Assembly: GCA_016215605.1 (NCBI GenBank)
Contig: JACRJB010000034.1
Coordinates: 44,130-108,129 of the forward strand
Source of the DNA: Rhodopseudomonas palustris
Lineage (GTDB): Bacteria > Pseudomonadota > Alphaproteobacteria > Rhizobiales > Xanthobacteraceae
Length of the DNA stretch: 64,000 nt
Direction of reading: 5' to 3'
Position numbers and translations under genes: made by a program. Below the pieces are notes generated by a model. It ran no database searches, was not told the origin of the DNA, and saw only the letters and a program-made list of their open reading frames with translations. Shown piece by piece: positions 29,258-38,049 of the stretch; within the stretch, counting starts at the first letter, position 1, and the number at the start of each line of letters is the position of its first letter.

Positions 29258-30838
29258 TCAGCCTTTGGCCGAGATCGGCACCGCGACGAAACGTGACGAA
29301 CCGCCCGAGCGGACCCGGATCAGCACGCTGTTCTTGTTGTCGGCCTTGGCGGTGTTGATCGCCTCGCGGACATCGCCGGGGCTCGCCACGTTCTTGCCGG
29401 CGACCTCGAGGATCACGTCGCCTTCCTTGAAGCCGCGATCGGCCGCGGCGCTCTTCGGATCGACGTCGGTGACGACCACGCCATCCTTGCCGGCGCCCGC
29501 GACCGAGCTGGCCGGGGCGACCGTCAGGCCGAGCCTCGGCACTTCGGTGCCGCGGCTGGAGCTGCGGCCGCTGTCGCTGTCGTCATTGGCTTTGGCCTCG
29601 ATCTGGTTCGGCAACTGGCCGAGCGTCAGGCTGAGCTCCTTGTCGGCGCCCTTGTGAACCACGGTGAGCTTCACCGTGTTGCCAGGCGCGAAGCCGCCGA
29701 TGGTGCGCGCGAGTTCCCGCGCGTCCTTCACCGGCGTGCCGTTGACCGCAGTGATGACGTCGCCGGATTCGATGCCCGCCTTGGAGGCCGGCCCGTTGGC
29801 CTGCGGCTCTGCGACCAGCGCCCCCTCCGGCTTCTTCAGGCCGAGGCTGTCGGCGATCTCCGGCGTCACCGGCTGGATCTGGACGCCGATCCAGCCGCGG
29901 CTGACCGAACCCTTGTCCTTGAGCTGCTGCACCACCGCCTTGACGGTCGAGGCCGGGATCGAGAACGCGATGCCGACGCTGCCGCCGGACGGCGAGTAGA
30001 TCGCGGTGTTGACGCCCATCACTTCGCCGTTGGTGTCGAACGCCGGACCACCGGAATTGCCCTTGTTCACCGGGGCGTCGATCTGGATGAAATCGTCGTA
30101 CGGGCCGTTGCCGATGTCGCGGCCGGACGCCGAGACGATGCCGGCGGTCACGGTGCCGCCGAGGCCGAACGGATTGCCGACCGCGAGCACCCAGTCGCCG
30201 ATCCGCGGCTTGCCCTCGGACAGCTTGGCGAACGGGAAGTCGGTGCGGCCCTCGGCCTTGATCAGCGCCAGATCGGTGCGCTGATCGGTGCCGATCACCT
30301 TGGCCTTGTAGGTCTTGCCGTCGTCGGTGGTGACTTCGACCTTGTCGGCGCCGTCGACGACGTGATTGTTGGTCACGGCATAGCCGTCGGCCGTGATGAA
30401 GAAGCCGGAGCCCTGCCCGGTCATCATGCCGCCGCCGCGATGGCCGCGCAGGCCCGGCGGCAACTCACCGCCGAAGCGGCGGAAGAAGCGCTCCATCGGC
30501 GAGCCCGGCGCGAAGGGAGAATCTTCGGCGCGATCGTCGTTCTTGGCCACCTTCTCGGCGATGTTGACCTTCACCGAGATCACCGAGGGCTTCACCTTCT
30601 CGACGATGTCGGCGAAGCCGACCGGCTGCTGCGCCTGGTTGACCTTGTTGCCGACCTGCGCGTGCGCCGCCGTGCTGAACAGATCGCTCGAGAGCGGAGC
30701 CTGCGACAGACCGAATGCGCCCGCTCCGAGGCCGGCCACCACCGATGCCATCAGCGCGAATTTGCGCGCCGAGAACAGCGACCGGCGAACGGGCCGGCTG
30801 GACGGCTGAGAAGTCAGATCGGAGAAACGGTCGGTCAT
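29258..30838 (-). CDS. degP: DegP/HtrA-type periplasmic serine protease (Do family)
   Basis: Periplasmic protease-chaperone of 526 residues for misfolded envelope proteins. A long signal segment (about 24-60, ending AHA) is followed by a trypsin-like domain with catalytic His159 (VTNNHVVDGA), Asp189 (RTDLALIK) and Ser262 (KGNSGGPAFD). Two PDZ domains follow (about 295-385 and 425-515; GWIGVQIQPVT and GLTVAPASSVAGAG regions). The ATG at 30838 is used because it gives a compact signal sequence; the frame extends 16 codons upstream. It heads a leftward group with a response regulator, suggesting stress-responsive expression. Confidence 0.93.
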   Translation of the reverse strand: MTDRFSDLTSQPSSRPVRRSLFSARKFALMASVVAGLGAGAFGLSQAPLSSDLFSTAAHAQVGNKVNQAQQPVGFADIVEKVKPSVISVKVNIAEKVAKNDDRAEDSPFAPGSPMERFFRRFGGELPPGLRGHRGGGMMTGQGSGFFITADGYAVTNNHVVDGADKVEVTTDDGKTYKAKVIGTDQRTDLALIKAEGRTDFPFAKLSEGKPRIGDWVLAVGNPFGLGGTVTAGIVSASGRDIGNGPYDDFIQIDAPVNKGNSGGPAFDTNGEVMGVNTAIYSPSGGSVGIAFSIPASTVKAVVQQLKDKGSVSRGWIGVQIQPVTPEIADSLGLKKPEGALVAEPQANGPASKAGIESGDVITAVNGTPVKDARELARTIGGFAPGNTVKLTVVHKGADKELSLTLGQLPNQIEAKANDDSDSGRSSSRGTEVPRLGLTVAPASSVAGAGKDGVVVTDVDPKSAAADRGFKEGDVILEVAGKNVASPGDVREAINTAKADNKNSVLIRVRSGGSSRFVAVPISAKG

Positions 30839-31011
30839 GCAGAGGGCTCCAGAGGTCTCGAATTTCGGGGGTGCGAATGAGTGCACCGGACCATTCGAAG
30901 ATGGGGGCCCGCGCCTTACAGCGCGCTGGCTGAGGCATTAAACTTTTGTAACTTGGCGGTATTCCGCCGCGACGCTTGGTCGCGATCACGCCCGCGATCC
31001 GCTCACGATTT

Positions 31012-31027
31012 TGTCAATACTCGTACA
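31012..31027 (+). promoter_or_regulatory. NifA upstream activator site candidate (TGT-N10-ACA)
   Basis: TGT-CAATACTCGT-ACA matches the NifA consensus TGT-N10-ACA exactly. It lies about 95 bases upstream of the sigma-54 type box at 31113, so about 120 bases before the expected transcription start, the usual distance. Confidence 0.68.
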
Positions 31028-31112
31028 TTTGTGTCGGGAATCCGATCCGCACCGGCCGCGCGGACGCCCGCCGGCATTTTCCCAACTAACTGATATATCA
31101 GCCGATCTCCGG

Positions 31113-31127
31113 TGGCCTGCTTCTTGC
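31113..31127 (+). promoter_or_regulatory. Sigma-54 (-24/-12) promoter candidate
   Basis: TGGCCTGCTTCTTGC keeps the essential GG (-24) and GC (-12) ten bases apart, and the G and TTGC of the consensus TGGCACG-N4-TTGC. Transcription would start near 31139, about 65 bases before the TTG start of the ferredoxin fusion gene. Confidence 0.7.
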
Positions 31128-31203
31128 CAAGGCGCTGATCAAGGCCGCCGCTCGGCGTCGGTCACCAATCCAGGTCACAACCCAGGTAACAGGAGAGCGC
31201 GCC

Positions 31204-32109
31204 TTGGCCAATATTACCTTCTCTTCGCCCGTGATGGCGAAGGACGTCACCGTGTATGCCGTCGCCGGCGATCGCGGCACCATTCTCGCCGTCGCGAAGG
31301 CGCACAAGATTCCGATCCCGTTCGACTGTCAGGACGGCGAATGCGGCTCCTGCCTGGTGCAGGTCGAGCACTTCAATCCGAAGGCCAAGTCCGCGGTCGC
31401 GCTGACCGAGAAGGAAAAGGAAGTGCTGCGCCAGCTCGGCAAGATCACCAAGGACGAGGTGGTCAACGCCGAGGTCAACGACATTCCGCCGCGCTATCGC
31501 CTCGCCTGCCAGTGCTTCGTCCGCAACGAGGACATCATGGTGCGGTTCGAAGGCGACAAGACCCAGCCGCAGAAGCTCGCGGTGACGCACGCCGCGGCCC
31601 GCTTCAAGGGCGGTCTCGAAATCGCGACGCTGCCGGAATTCTTCAGCTACGCGGCCAAGGTCGAGGAAGACGCCGCGCTGCACTACGACCAGCTCGCCAA
31701 GGCGATGGCGGAAGCCGGCAACGACGCGGTGGCGAAGCTGTTCGCACAGCTCGCCGACTTCTCGCGGATGCATCTCGCCGAGGTGAAGGCGCGCGCCGGC
31801 AATATCGATCTCAGCAAGTCGGTGCCGCCGGACTACGCCTGGCCGGATCACGCCACGCCGGAGCGCGCGGCGGTATGGGCCTCCGACACCTCGATGACTC
31901 GCCTCGGCGGCCTCAAGGCCGCGCTGCAGGGCGAGCGCCGCGGCTACGAATTCTACCGTGCGGTCGAAGCCACCACCAAGTCGCCCGAGGTCGCCGCGGC
32001 GGCGAAGGAATTTGTCGGCGAGGAAGCCGAACACGTCCGCATCCTCGAGGCCTGGATCACCCAGGAGGAATGGGCGCTCAAGCACGCCAAGACGGCCGAG
32101 AACGCCTGA
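31204..32109 (+). CDS. [2Fe-2S] ferredoxin fused to a rubrerythrin/ferritin-like domain
   Basis: A 301-residue fusion. Residues 1-115 are a plant-type ferredoxin with cluster ligands Cys42, Cys47, Cys50 (DCQDGECGSC) and Cys102 or Cys104 (LACQC). Residues 140-295 form a four-helix ferritin-like domain with ExxH in the last helix (Glu274/His277); helix 2 reads SRMH (187-190), i.e. Ser where rubrerythrins have the Glu ligand. The start is a TTG placed just after AGGAGAG. A NifA-type activator site and sigma-54 promoter precede it, so it is probably expressed under nitrogen-fixing conditions as an electron carrier and/or oxygen or peroxide protectant. I recall R. palustris homologues being induced with nitrogenase, but cannot verify this here. 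Confidence 0.85.
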   Translation: MANITFSSPVMAKDVTVYAVAGDRGTILAVAKAHKIPIPFDCQDGECGSCLVQVEHFNPKAKSAVALTEKEKEVLRQLGKITKDEVVNAEVNDIPPRYRLACQCFVRNEDIMVRFEGDKTQPQKLAVTHAAARFKGGLEIATLPEFFSYAAKVEEDAALHYDQLAKAMAEAGNDAVAKLFAQLADFSRMHLAEVKARAGNIDLSKSVPPDYAWPDHATPERAAVWASDTSMTRLGGLKAALQGERRGYEFYRAVEATTKSPEVAAAAKEFVGEEAEHVRILEAWITQEEWALKHAKTAENA

Positions 32110-32177
32110 CGGGACCAGCTTTCAACGGAGACGGCCGTCGCCAGACCGGCGACGGCCGAACAGCGAAGGATCATCAC

Positions 32178-32666
32178 ATGGAAACGGTCGAAGAGTTTCT
32201 GGCGCACTCCATCCGCCTCGAACAGGAAGCGGCGCTGCGGTTCGGTCAGCTGGCCGACGCAATGGATTCGTGCGGCAACAAGGAAGTCTCGAAGCTGTTC
32301 CGACAGCTCGCGGACTACTCGCGGATGCACCAGGCGGACGCGCAGGCGCGCGCCGGCTTCCGCGACATGCCGGAGATGGAGATCGGCGACTTCAAATGGC
32401 CCGGCGAGGAGAGCCCTGAGACCGCGGCGATCTGGGGCACCGACCCGTTCATCGGCCGCGACCTCGCGCTGGAAATCGCGCTGGAAGCCGAGACCGGCGC
32501 TTTCGAGTGGTACAAGAACGTGCTCGACACCACCGAAAACCCGGAGATCAAGGCGCTGGCGAAGGAATTCGTCGCCGAGGAGAGCGGCCACGTCGCCGAG
32601 CTCCACCGCTGGATCGCCCTGCACAAGGCCGGCAAGCCGCTGCCGATGGAAATCGTGCCGTTCTGA
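32178..32666 (+). CDS. Stand-alone ferritin-like (rubrerythrin-type) protein
   Basis: A 162-residue four-helix protein related to the C-terminal half of the preceding gene: FRQLADYSRMH parallels its FAQLADFSRMH, and EESGHVAELHRWIALHK parallels its EEAEHVRILEAWI. As in that protein, helix 2 has SxxH (Ser48/His51) in place of ExxH, while the last-helix ExxH is kept. AAGGA precedes the ATG. It starts 68 bases after the fusion gene and is probably in the same sigma-54 operon. It may form a mixed dimer with the fusion protein; this is inference. Confidence 0.82.
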   Translation: METVEEFLAHSIRLEQEAALRFGQLADAMDSCGNKEVSKLFRQLADYSRMHQADAQARAGFRDMPEMEIGDFKWPGEESPETAAIWGTDPFIGRDLALEIALEAETGAFEWYKNVLDTTENPEIKALAKEFVAEESGHVAELHRWIALHKAGKPLPMEIVPF

Positions 32667-32699
32667 GCGGCGCCCCTCGACGCCGTTCAGCGGGTCCGA

Positions 32700-33188
32700 C
32701 TACGACGCCGGGCCGCTCGCGCTGCTGGTCTCGCGCGCGGCGGCTTGCGTTTGCGCGATCATCCGCCGGATCGCCTGGACGGTTTCGGCCGAGAGATGCT
32801 TGTGCGCGCCGAGCGCGACATACAGCGCGTCGAGCGTGTTCTTGCGGGTTTCCGGCGCAATCACGAGGTTGCCGCGCGGGCCCTCGGCCAGCCCGAACAA
32901 CGCCTGGGCGGCGAGATCGAGATCGTATCGCCAGATCCAGCACCACATCCTGACGGCGGTCGACCATCCCCGGTGCAGCGTGCGCAACGCGACGCCGGCC
33001 TCGAACAGCGCTTTCAGGGCGGCGTCCCGCTCGTCCTCGCTCGCGTTCATGTCGACCAAGTAGTAGCGCTCGGCGACCTTCAGCGCCTCGAGCCGGTTCT
33101 GCTGAAGCGCGACCACCGGCTTGCCGACGAAGTAAACCGCAAACCACGCCGCGACCGCGACCCCTGCACTTGCCAACAGATCCTGCAT
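32700..33188 (-). CDS. Conserved hypothetical protein with N-terminal membrane anchor
   Basis: A 162-residue protein, unrecognised. Residues 5-25 (LLASAGVAVAAWFAVYFVGK) form one membrane helix; the rest is helical and cytoplasmic or periplasmic, with a Trp-rich stretch (RGWSTAVRMWCWIWRYD, about 93-109). An AGGATG ribosome site precedes the ATG. It is convergent with the ferritin-like gene and upstream of the ccm genes on the same strand, with 500 bases and a ccmH start between, so it is a separate unit. Confidence 0.6.
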   Translation of the reverse strand: MQDLLASAGVAVAAWFAVYFVGKPVVALQQNRLEALKVAERYYLVDMNASEDERDAALKALFEAGVALRTLHRGWSTAVRMWCWIWRYDLDLAAQALFGLAEGPRGNLVIAPETRKNTLDALYVALGAHKHLSAETVQAIRRMIAQTQAAARETSSASGPAS

Positions 33189-33312
33189 CGTATCATCCTG
33201 CCCCGGCAGCCGCCGTGAAGCCCGTCACGATGCAAGTGTTACCTGTCTCCTCAGTGCCGCCGGAATAGGACTTCCGTCGTCCCACTTTGGTCCGAGTTGG
33301 CCGCGGCGGTCG

Positions 33313-33810
33313 CTACGCCGTCCGATCCGACCCGTCCGCCATTAGCCGATCCAGCCTTGCCTGCTCATCGGCGCTGAGCGGCGCGGCGGCATCGCCGGCG
33401 CGCGCAACGGTGTCGGCACGCCGCCGGACGTGCAGCCACAGCGCCAGACCGCCGCCGAGCAGCACCAGCGGCGGCACCAGCCACAGCACCAGCGTGTGGG
33501 TCTCGAACCGCGGCTTCAGCAGCACGAACTCGCCATAGCGCGCGACCAGATAGTCCAGCACCTGCTTGTTGCTGTCGCCGGCCGCGATCCGCTCGCGCAC
33601 CAGCAGCCGCAGGTCCTTGGCCAGCGTGGCGTCGGAATCGTCGATCGACTGGTTCTGGCACACCATGCAGCGCAGCTCGCGCGACAGCTCCCGCGCCCGC
33701 GCCTCCTTGGCCGGATCGGCCATCACCTCGTCAGGCTGCACCGCATGCGCCAGCGGCGCGGCGAGGACCAGCGTGATCATCGCGAGCAGGATCAGTCCAA
33801 GCTTCCGCAC
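33313..33810 (-). CDS. ccmH: Cytochrome c maturation protein CcmH/CycL
   Basis: Periplasmic, membrane-anchored thiol reductase subunit of the cytochrome c haem lyase; it handles the CXXCH motif of apocytochrome c. Signal sequence about 1-23, the redox pair in RELRCMVCQNQS (Cys48, Cys51) and a C-terminal helix (about 108-127), 165 residues, all standard. The start is GTG, fixed by GGAG six bases upstream. It is the last gene of ccmI-E-F-H and is separated from ccmF by a palindromic repeat. Confidence 0.93.
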   Translation of the reverse strand: MRKLGLILLAMITLVLAAPLAHAVQPDEVMADPAKEARARELSRELRCMVCQNQSIDDSDATLAKDLRLLVRERIAAGDSNKQVLDYLVARYGEFVLLKPRFETHTLVLWLVPPLVLLGGGLALWLHVRRRADTVARAGDAAAPLSADEQARLDRLMADGSDRTA

Positions 33811-33820
33811 CGTATTCTCC

Positions 33821-33914
33821 CCTCATCCTGAGGAGCATCCGAAGGATGCGTCTCGAAGGATGATTGTTCTGGTCCATCCTTCGAGACGCCGCATCGCGGC
33901 TCCTCAGGATGAGG
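33821..33914. repeat. Palindromic repeat inside the ccm operon (cctcatcctgaggagc type)
   Basis: Arms CCTCATCCTGAGGAGC and GCTCCTCAGGATGAGG are perfectly inverted, with a second nested pair GCGTCTCGAAGGATG / CATCCTTCGAGACGC. It occupies nearly all of the ccmF-ccmH gap, ending 6 bases from the ccmF stop and 10 bases from the ccmH start codon. It may reduce ccmH expression or stabilise the upstream mRNA. Confidence 0.9.
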
Positions 33915-33920
33915 TCTGTT

Positions 33921-35903
33921 TCATTCCGCCGGCTGCAGCGCGCGTTGCGGTTTGGCCGGCTTCGGCGCGCCGACGCGCAGCCGCCGGTCGGACAGCGACA
34001 GCAGGCCGCCGAACGCCATCAGCAGCGGGCCGATCCAGATCAGCAGCACCAACGGCTTGTGATAGATCCGCACCGTCACGGCGCCTGTGGCGTCGATCTC
34101 GCCGAGCGAGATGTAGAGCTGGCTGACGCCGCGCGACAGCAGCGCCGCTTCGGTCGTCGAGGTGTTGCGCGTGGTGAAGCTGCGCTTCGACGGCGTCATC
34201 ACGCCGATCGGCCGGCCGCCCTCGCTGATCGAAAACCGCGTCTGCAGCTCGCGATAGTTCGGACCCTGGCGCTGCATCGCGCCGTCGAATCTCAGTTCGT
34301 AGCCGGCGAGCCTGGCGGTGTCGCCTTCCTTCATCGCGGCGATGTGTTCGCTGTTCCAGGTGGTCTCGCAGACGATGCCGATCAGCGCCACGCCGACGCC
34401 GGCATGGGCGAACAGCGTGCCCCAGGCCGAGCGCGGCAGCCCGCGGGCGCGGCGCGCGGCGATCGGCAGCGGATTGCGAAACAGTCCGATGCGCTCGACG
34501 ACGTCGACCAGCGCGCCGGCGATCACGAACACCGCCAGCCCGATCGCCAGCGGCGCCAGCACCGCGCCGCCTTTGGTCCAGGCGAACACCAGGGCGATCA
34601 CCAGCAGCGCCACGATTCCGGCGGCGATCAGCCGCTGTGCGGCGCCGAGCAGGTCGCCGCGCTTCCACGCCAGCAGCGGACCGAACGGCACCGCCAGCAG
34701 CAGCGGCACCATCAGCGGACCGAACGTCAGATTGAAGAACGGCGCACCGACCGAGATCTTGTCGCCGGTGACGACTTCCAGCGCCAGCGGATACAGCGTG
34801 CCGACGAACACCGTGGCGCAGGCGGTGGTGAGGAACAGATTGTTCAGCACCAGCGCGCCCTCGCGCGAGATCGGCGCGAACAGCCCGCCCTGCTTCAGCG
34901 CCGAAGCGCGCCAGGCGAACAGCGCCAGACTGCCGCCGATGAACACGCACAGGATCATCAGGATGAACACGCCGCGAGTCGGATCGGTCGCGAACGCGTG
35001 CACCGAGGTCAGCACGCCGGAGCGGACCAGGAAGGTGCCGAGCAGCGACAGCGAGAAGGTCAGGATCGCCAGGAGGATGGTCCAGACCTTGAGCGCGTTG
35101 CGCTTCTCCATCACCAGCGCCGAATGCAGCAGCGCGGTGCCGGCGAGCCACGGCATCAGCGAGGCGTTCTCGACCGGGTCCCAGAACCACCAGCCGCCCC
35201 AGCCGAGTTCGTAATAGGCCCAATACGAGCCCATCGCGATGCCGAGCGTGAGGAAGATCCACGCCATCAGCGTCCACGGCCGCACCCAGCGCGCCCAGGC
35301 GGCGTCGAGCCGGCCTTCGAGCAGCGCCGCCGCGGCGAACGAGAACGAGATCGAGAACCCGACATAGCCGAGATACAGCAGCGGCGGATGCACCGCGAGG
35401 CCGATGTCCTGCAGCACCGGATTGAGGTCGCGGCCCTCGATCGGCGGATTGGCGATCCGCAGGAACGGGTTCGAGGTGATCAGGATGAACAGATAGAACG
35501 CGCTCGCCACCCAGGCCTGCACCGCCAGCACATGGGCGCGCAGCGACAGCGGCAGATTGTTGCCGAACGCGGCGACCAGACCGCCGAACAGCGCCAGGAT
35601 CGACACCCACAGCAGCATCGAGCCTTCGTGGTTCCCCCACACGCCGGTGATCTTGTAGAGCAGCGGCTTGGCCGAATGCGAATTCTCGTAGACGTTGAGA
35701 ACCGAGAAGTCCGAGGTGACGTTCAGCCAGATCAGCGCGCCGAACGACACGGCGACGAAGGCGAATTGCGCCAGCGCGGCCGAGCGCGCGACGTTCATCA
35801 GCCCGCCGTCATTGAGCCGCGCGCCGAGGATCGGCACGGTGGACTGGATCAGCGCCAGCGCCAGCGCCAGCACCAGCGCGTAGTGGCCGGCCTCGGCGAT
35901 CAT
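33921..35903 (-). CDS. ccmF: Cytochrome c haem lyase subunit CcmF/CycK
   Basis: Large integral membrane protein (660 residues, about 14-15 helices) that takes haem from CcmE and attaches it to apocytochrome c. The tryptophan-rich haem-handling WWD motif is [19 protein letters not shown] (about 232-250). [18 protein letters not shown] and [18 protein letters not shown] are typical CcmF features. Its start overlaps the ccmE stop (ATGA), indicating coupling. Confidence 0.96.
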   Translation of the reverse strand: MIAEAGHYALVLALALALIQSTVPILGARLNDGGLMNVARSAALAQFAFVAVSFGALIWLNVTSDFSVLNVYENSHSAKPLLYKITGVWGNHEGSMLLWVSILALFGGLVAAFGNNLPLSLRAHVLAVQAWVASAFYLFILITSNPFLRIANPPIEGRDLNPVLQDIGLAVHPPLLYLGYVGFSISFSFAAAALLEGRLDAAWARWVRPWTLMAWIFLTLGIAMGSYWAYYELGWGGWWFWDPVENASLMPWLAGTALLHSALVMEKRNALKVWTILLAILTFSLSLLGTFLVRSGVLTSVHAFATDPTRGVFILMILCVFIGGSLALFAWRASALKQGGLFAPISREGALVLNNLFLTTACATVFVGTLYPLALEVVTGDKISVGAPFFNLTFGPLMVPLLLAVPFGPLLAWKRGDLLGAAQRLIAAGIVALLVIALVFAWTKGGAVLAPLAIGLAVFVIAGALVDVVERIGLFRNPLPIAARRARGLPRSAWGTLFAHAGVGVALIGIVCETTWNSEHIAAMKEGDTARLAGYELRFDGAMQRQGPNYRELQTRFSISEGGRPIGVMTPSKRSFTTRNTSTTEAALLSRGVSQLYISLGEIDATGAVTVRIYHKPLVLLIWIGPLLMAFGGLLSLSDRRLRVGAPKPAKPQRALQPAE

Positions 35904-36397
35904 CGCACCGGCCTCGTCGCGTCGGCGGAGGCCGCCGGCCCCGCGCCGGGCGGCTTCTTCTCGTAATCGTCCTTCCAGTGGCCCTGCTTCTTCAGCGCGT
36001 CGGCGACTTCCTTCGGCATGTAGGTCTCGTCGTGCTTGGCCAGCACGGTGTCGGCCTTGAACACGCCGGCGCTGTCGAGCGCGCCCTCGGCGATCACGCC
36101 CTGCCCCTCGCGGAACAGGTCGGGCAGGATTCCCTTGAACGCCACCGGCACGGTGGCGGAGCCATCCGAGACCTTGAACGCCACCGCGAGCTGATCGCCG
36201 CGCTGCAGCGAGCCGGGCTCGACGACGCCGCCCAGCCGGAACCGCGTGCCGGCGCCGATATGCTGCTCGAACACCATCTTGGGCGTGGAGAAAAACACGA
36301 TCGAGCCGCGCAGCGCGTTCAGCACCAGGCCCACCGCGACGACGAGCACCACGCCCGCGCCACCGATCATCATCAACCGCCGCTGTTTACGCGTCAT
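35900..36397 (-). CDS. ccmE: Haem chaperone CcmE/CycJ
   Basis: Periplasmic haem chaperone of 165 residues anchored by one N-terminal helix (about 8-30). It carries haem covalently on the His of [13 protein letters not shown] (about 120-132), followed by the conserved Tyr. The ATG at 36397 precedes the [14 protein letters not shown]-terminus usual in this group; a TTG two codons upstream is less likely. It overlaps ccmF by 4 bases. Confidence 0.95.
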   Translation of the reverse strand: MTRKQRRLMMIGGAGVVLVVAVGLVLNALRGSIVFFSTPKMVFEQHIGAGTRFRLGGVVEPGSLQRGDQLAVAFKVSDGSATVPVAFKGILPDLFREGQGVIAEGALDSAGVFKADTVLAKHDETYMPKEVADALKKQGHWKDDYEKKPPGAGPAASADATRPVR

Positions 36398-36508
36398 GGC
36401 CAACCTTTGTGCCGGCGTCCTGATCGGCGCCGGAAATCCGCGTTTCGCTCCCGCGCGACAAATGCCGGACGACTGTGTCGGAAACCAGCATGCGCGACGG
36501 CCTCGTCC

Positions 36509-37612
36509 TCATCCGTCGAGCCCGAGTTGCTTCAGCCCGTCGTTGAGCTGCCGCAGCCGCTCGGCATTGCCGGCCACCGCCTGCCGCGCCTGCGCCTGCG
36601 CGCTCCTGGCCTTGTCGGCGTCGCCCAGCACCATATAGGCGCGCACCAGCCGCAGCCATCCCTCGACGTCGTCGCCGTTCTGCTGCAGCCGGGCGGCGAG
36701 CTTGTCGACCATGCCACGGATCATCGCGCTCCGATCGGCCTCGCTCATGCTCTGCGCCGAGGCGATCGTCTCGTCGGGCAGCGCCGGCAGCGGCTTGCCC
36801 TCGATGCGCGCGAGCTGCGCCTGCAGCATCGGCTTCCACGGCGCATCCGCCGGCGCCTTGTCCAGCATCGCGCGCCAGATCGCCGCGGCGTCCTTCGGCC
36901 GTCCGTCCTGCTCGGCGGCGAGGCCTAGGAAATAGCGCGCCTTCGGATCGTCGGCGTTGAGCTTCACCGCGCGCTCGAATTCGCCCTTGGCGTCGGCGGT
37001 GATCACGCCGCCAGCCGCCATCGACAGCACCTCGCCGAGATCGGCGCGGCGCTCCGCGGTCTCGCCCGCATAGCTGATCGAATTGCGATAGGCCCGCGCG
37101 GCGTCGTCGAAGCGGCCGATCTTGGCCAGCACCGGCGCCAGCACGGTCCAGCCGCGGCCGTCGGTCGGGTTCTTCTCGAGATGCGCTTCGACCTGCGCCA
37201 CCAGATTTTCCAGCGGCTGCGAGGCCGCCGCGGTCTTGGTGCGGCCCGCCAGCGGATCGTCGCCCTGCATCGGCGAGCCGAGCGGCAGATACACCGCCAG
37301 CGCCAGCGCCGGCAGCCCGAGCAAGGCGAACACCGCGACGCCGCGCCGCGGGCCGTGCCGCGCCGTCACCGGCGCCGTGCGCTCGGTCTCGGCGCTGGCC
37401 AGCAGCCGGCGGCCGATCTCGACCCGGGCGGCGGAGGCTTCGGCGGGACCGATCAGCCCGACCTCGGCGTCGCGATCGAGTTCGACGAGCTGATCCTTGT
37501 AGACGTTGGCCTCGCTGCCCTCGCGCCCGGCGCGGACGGTGCGACCGAGCGGCCACAGCACGGCGAAGACCGCGACGGCCGTCATGATCGCGAACACAAA
37601 CCAGAGCGCCAT
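36509..37612 (-). CDS. ccmI: Cytochrome c biogenesis protein CcmI/CycH
   Basis: Apocytochrome c chaperone of 367 residues. Two N-terminal membrane helices (about 2-22 and 92-112) flank a cytoplasmic loop containing YKDQLVELDRDAEVGLIGPAEA, diagnostic of CcmI. The periplasmic C-terminal half (about 130-367) holds TPR helices (RGWTVLAPVLAKIGRFDDAARAY; VEGWLRLVRAYMVLGDADKA). First gene of the leftward ccmIEFH operon. An FNR/FixK-type box lies 137 bases upstream. Confidence 0.95.
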   Translation of the reverse strand: MALWFVFAIMTAVAVFAVLWPLGRTVRAGREGSEANVYKDQLVELDRDAEVGLIGPAEASAARVEIGRRLLASAETERTAPVTARHGPRRGVAVFALLGLPALALAVYLPLGSPMQGDDPLAGRTKTAAASQPLENLVAQVEAHLEKNPTDGRGWTVLAPVLAKIGRFDDAARAYRNSISYAGETAERRADLGEVLSMAAGGVITADAKGEFERAVKLNADDPKARYFLGLAAEQDGRPKDAAAIWRAMLDKAPADAPWKPMLQAQLARIEGKPLPALPDETIASAQSMSEADRSAMIRGMVDKLAARLQQNGDDVEGWLRLVRAYMVLGDADKARSAQAQARQAVAGNAERLRQLNDGLKQLGLDG

Positions 37613-37748
37613 TGCGTTGAAGTTCCGGGTGAAACTGCGCGAGCGCCGGCCGCGACGCGTTCAGAATCCGGCCGGGTTACACCATGGCCGGACCGCTGGC
37701 GCAATTGACATTTGCGACACCGCTTACGGCAGGCCGGCGTTCAAAACT

Positions 37749-37762
37749 TGATATGAATCAAG
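37749..37762. promoter_or_regulatory. FNR/FixK-type box upstream of ccmI
   Basis: TTGAT-ATGA-ATCAA is a perfect match to the Crp/Fnr-family anaerobox (TTGAT-N4-ATCAA), here the loop of a longer palindrome CTTGAT-ATGA-ATCAAG. Oxygen-dependent control of cytochrome c maturation by FixK or FNR would fit this group. No clear -10 could be seen at the class II spacing. Confidence 0.6.
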
Positions 37763-37770
37763 GGCGAGAG

Positions 37771-37791
37771 GTCACCCGGCCCGGGCCGGCG
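37771..37791 (+). repeat. Left copy of 21-bp direct repeat (att-like)
   Basis: GGTCACCCGGCCCGGGCCGG followed by C, identical to 38947-38967. It includes a 14-bp perfect palindrome CCGGCCCGGGCCGG. Confidence 0.8.
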
Positions 37792-37854
37792 ATGTGCGGA
37801 GGAATTGGGCAACAATCCTCCCACGGAGGCGCAAGGCGTTGGGGCCCGACTAGT

Positions 37855-38049
37855 TCAATTCAGCAGGAGAATCTGGACGGCCCACGAAGCTGCTTCTCCG
37901 CCTAAGCGTTCCCGGACTCGGCAGCCGGTTTGTGTGCTCCAGAAGAATAGCACAGCGCAGCATCCACCTCCACCTGCGGCCACAGCGACATCATCTAGTA
38001 GCGCCAACCTCTCCGGTCCACGGAACGGAAAACTACCGGCCGAGATCAT
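37855..38049 (-). CDS. Possible small hydrophobic protein (doubtful)
   Basis: A 64-residue frame starting at an ATG that overlaps the stop of the 53-residue gene upstream (TGATG). A central hydrophobic run (VAVAAGGGGCCAVLFFW, about 22-38) could span a membrane. There is no separate ribosome site and no recognised family. It is listed only because of the overlap-type coupling. Confidence 0.25.
   Translation of the reverse strand: MISAGSFPFRGPERLALLDDVAVAAGGGGCCAVLFFWSTQTGCRVRERLGGEAASWAVQILLLN

Noticed and set aside
33864..35966. 700-residue open frame on the plus strand opposite ccmF
   Set aside because: Composition is Arg/His/Gln-rich with no domain; it mirrors ccmF codons.
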